DNA from: Flavihumibacter sp.
GTDB lineage: Bacteria > Bacteroidota > Bacteroidia > Chitinophagales > Chitinophagaceae
Length of the DNA stretch: 7,215 bases
Direction: 5' to 3'
NCBI GenBank assembly: GCA_025455285.1
Contig: JALOMU010000071.1
Coordinates: forward strand, 1-7,215
The notes beneath the pieces were generated by a model. It made no database searches. It was not told the DNA's origin and was given only the letters and a program-made list of their open reading frames with translations. Shown here in pieces: positions 6,260 to 7,215 of this stretch. Both the position numbers and the translations under genes were made by a program. Numbering within the stretch: the stretch's first letter is position 1; the number at the start of each line of letters is the position of its first letter.

Positions 6260-7190
6260 GAGTAACTCGGGGATTAGGCTGACGTGATAATTCCTTTACC
6301 TGGCGTAAATAAATAGCCAATGCGTAAAACATCCAGGACTGAGACCAACGCATATAAGGAATCCGGGAATGAAAATATTTATTGATTTGATAATAGAAAT
6401 AACCACGTGGATCCTGCATGTGATCAATTGTCCAGTTCACTACTTTATCAATAAGTGCTCTATGCTCCTGGAACCGATTCAGTTTAGCAAGCGTAATAAC
6501 CAGCTGTGTAGGTGCGTGGATATCTATTGGATAGGTTTTGTTACTATAATATTTCGAAATCCCTTCACTGGTGAAGAAGGTTTTCAGATAATAATCCAAT
6601 CCTTTTTCAATGACCGCATCAAAACTTCTGTCTCCTGTAAAGTCACGATAATCCGTTAAACATTCCAGGTTGTAGCCCGTATGAAAGTTATCAATCCACT
6701 GGTGAAAGGAATAGGTACCATAACTCCAGGAACCATCCGGTTTCTGATGATTGCAACAGAAAGCAACTGATTTACGGGCAATTATTTTTAATTCTTCTTC
6801 ACCGGTATGATGATAGACTCTTGCAAGTAACCGGCTGCCAAGTAGGGATGCATTAAATACAATTGCATTATCATTCCCGGAATAGGAAAAGGCAAAGTTG
6901 CCATCTGCATCTTCTGTCCGGTTTAAATCTTTCAGAAAAAAATCACAGGTACTTCTGGCTTTATCCAGCAAACATTGTTCTCCAGTAATATCGTAAGCAT
7001 CCAGTAGTGCATTGGCAATAAAAGAAGATGCCACTACTGTGGGCGTAAATTTGGGTTGAAAAAAAGCACGCGACTCCCAATCGAAATTATATCCCCAACA
7101 AGCGCCACTGTATCCCGGGGTTTCTGAGGCAATAATCTTATCTACAAAAAAACGAATGTAAACATATCGTGCACCATTAGAACAATTCAA
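6243..7190 (-). CDS. Alpha/alpha-barrel (six-hairpin-like) protein of polysaccharide loci, N-terminus short or disrupted
   Basis: The 315-residue product is a chain of paired amphipathic helices with aromatic/Gly loops, like (alpha/alpha)6 barrels of glycan-active enzymes. Motifs: GYSGACWGYNFDW (26-38), TPTVVASSF (49-57), QKPDGSWSYG (149-158), DNFHTGYNLECL (167-178), YPIDIHAPTQ (220-229) and IPYMRWSQSWM (277-287). I recognise this set from proteins in Bacteroidota and Leptospira surface-glycan loci that databases often label 'delta-aminolevulinic acid dehydratase'. That label looks wrong: no HemB active-site lysine or metal-cysteine motif is visible. Catalysis, perhaps lyase or hydrolase activity on a glycan, is unproven. 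The start is odd. The only start-like codon before the conserved block is TTG at 7190, and an in-frame TAA lies at 7203-7205. From memory, relatives carry roughly 80-110 further residues before the GYSG motif. The gene may be truncated, frameshifted, or start with a rare codon. The first residues up to about 6 are doubtful. It overlaps the DUF354 start by 17 nt. Confidence 0.75.
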   Translation of the reverse strand: MNCSNGARYVYIRFFVDKIIASETPGYSGACWGYNFDWESRAFFQPKFTPTVVASSFIANALLDAYDITGEQCLLDKARSTCDFFLKDLNRTEDADGNFAFSYSGNDNAIVFNASLLGSRLLARVYHHTGEEELKIIARKSVAFCCNHQKPDGSWSYGTYSFHQWIDNFHTGYNLECLTDYRDFTGDRSFDAVIEKGLDYYLKTFFTSEGISKYYSNKTYPIDIHAPTQLVITLAKLNRFQEHRALIDKVVNWTIDHMQDPRGYFYYQINKYFHSRIPYMRWSQSWMFYALAIYLRQVKELSRQPNPRVTHENLV

Positions 7191-7215
7191 GACTAGAAAA
7201 AATTAAAGCTGTTCA

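Larger units (their letters stand above)
857..7190 (-). other. Putative surface-polysaccharide biosynthesis operon (distal end)
   Basis: Six same-strand genes are packed without usable promoter space. Junctions in transcription order: 17-nt overlap (6243-6259), TAATG (5232-5236), TGATG or GTGA (4222-4227), a 9-nt gap (3334-3342), and ATGA (2239-2242). None has a recognisable Shine-Dalgarno sequence, as is usual in Bacteroidota, so coupling by stop/start overlap probably sets translation. The contents (sugar-nucleotide epimerase, dehydrogenase, GT-B-like protein, initiating phosphosugar transferase) point to exopolysaccharide, capsule or O-antigen synthesis. Flippase, polymerase and export genes are missing from the window, and the promoter should lie to the right of 7215. 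No terminator hairpin is visible after the last stop; transcripts may run into the antisense strand of the convergent HU-type gene. Confidence 0.8.

Noticed and set aside
6243..7190. Porphobilinogen synthase (HemB) annotation for the alpha/alpha-barrel gene
   Set aside because: The sequence is helix-hairpin rich with WGYNFDW-type loops and has no HemB lysine or metal-cysteine motif; the operon is about glycans, not haem.
7190..7215. Promoter upstream of the alpha/alpha-barrel gene
   Set aside because: The stretch is AT-rich, but I find no Bacteroidota-type TTTG (-33) and TAnnTTTG (-7) pair in the 25 bases available.

Overview
The window looks like a chromosomal segment of a Bacteroidota bacterium, probably of the Chitinophagia/Chitinophagaceae type. 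The order and family are inference from gene types, not from a database search. Three things point this way: a HU-CCDC81/SPOR-like membrane protein of the kind I know from Bacteroidota, a Bacteroidota-style polyprenyl sugar-phosphate transferase, and starts that lack Shine-Dalgarno sequences. Base composition is moderate and even, with no mobile element, tRNA, rRNA or CRISPR array visible.

Layout. At the left edge, a plus-strand gene (2..856, 5' end outside the window) encodes two small HU-like lobes, one membrane helix and a C-terminal SPOR-like domain. Its stop codon directly abuts the stop of a minus-strand gene block that fills the rest of the window (857..7190). Read in the direction of transcription (right to left), the block encodes: an alpha/alpha-barrel protein with an odd or truncated start; a DUF354 GT-B-like protein; a Gfo/Idh/MocA dehydrogenase; an aldo/keto-reductase-like TIM-barrel protein of unknown function; a non-hydrolysing UDP-GlcNAc 2-epimerase; and a membrane polyprenyl-phosphate sugar-phosphate transferase. 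Junctions are overlaps of 17, 1, 1 (or 4) and 4 nt and one 9-nt gap, so this is almost certainly one translationally coupled operon whose promoter lies beyond the right edge. No gene-free stretch exceeds 30 bases.

How the genes fit together. The block reads as the distal end of an exopolysaccharide, capsule or O-antigen locus. WecB-type epimerase makes UDP-ManNAc, the dehydrogenase and the TIM-barrel protein probably act on a sugar or sugar nucleotide, the DUF354 protein may be a glycosyltransferase or sugar-nucleotide enzyme, and the last gene starts the lipid-linked glycan by loading a sugar phosphate onto undecaprenyl phosphate. No flippase, polymerase or export gene is present; those would be expected upstream, past position 7215.

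The least ordinary parts are the TIM-barrel protein (AKR-like C-terminus without a recognisable AKR catalytic tetrad), the alpha/alpha-barrel gene (no ATG start, apparently short N-terminus, possible frameshift), and the DUF354 protein. I do not see a clearly new defence or mobile system here.
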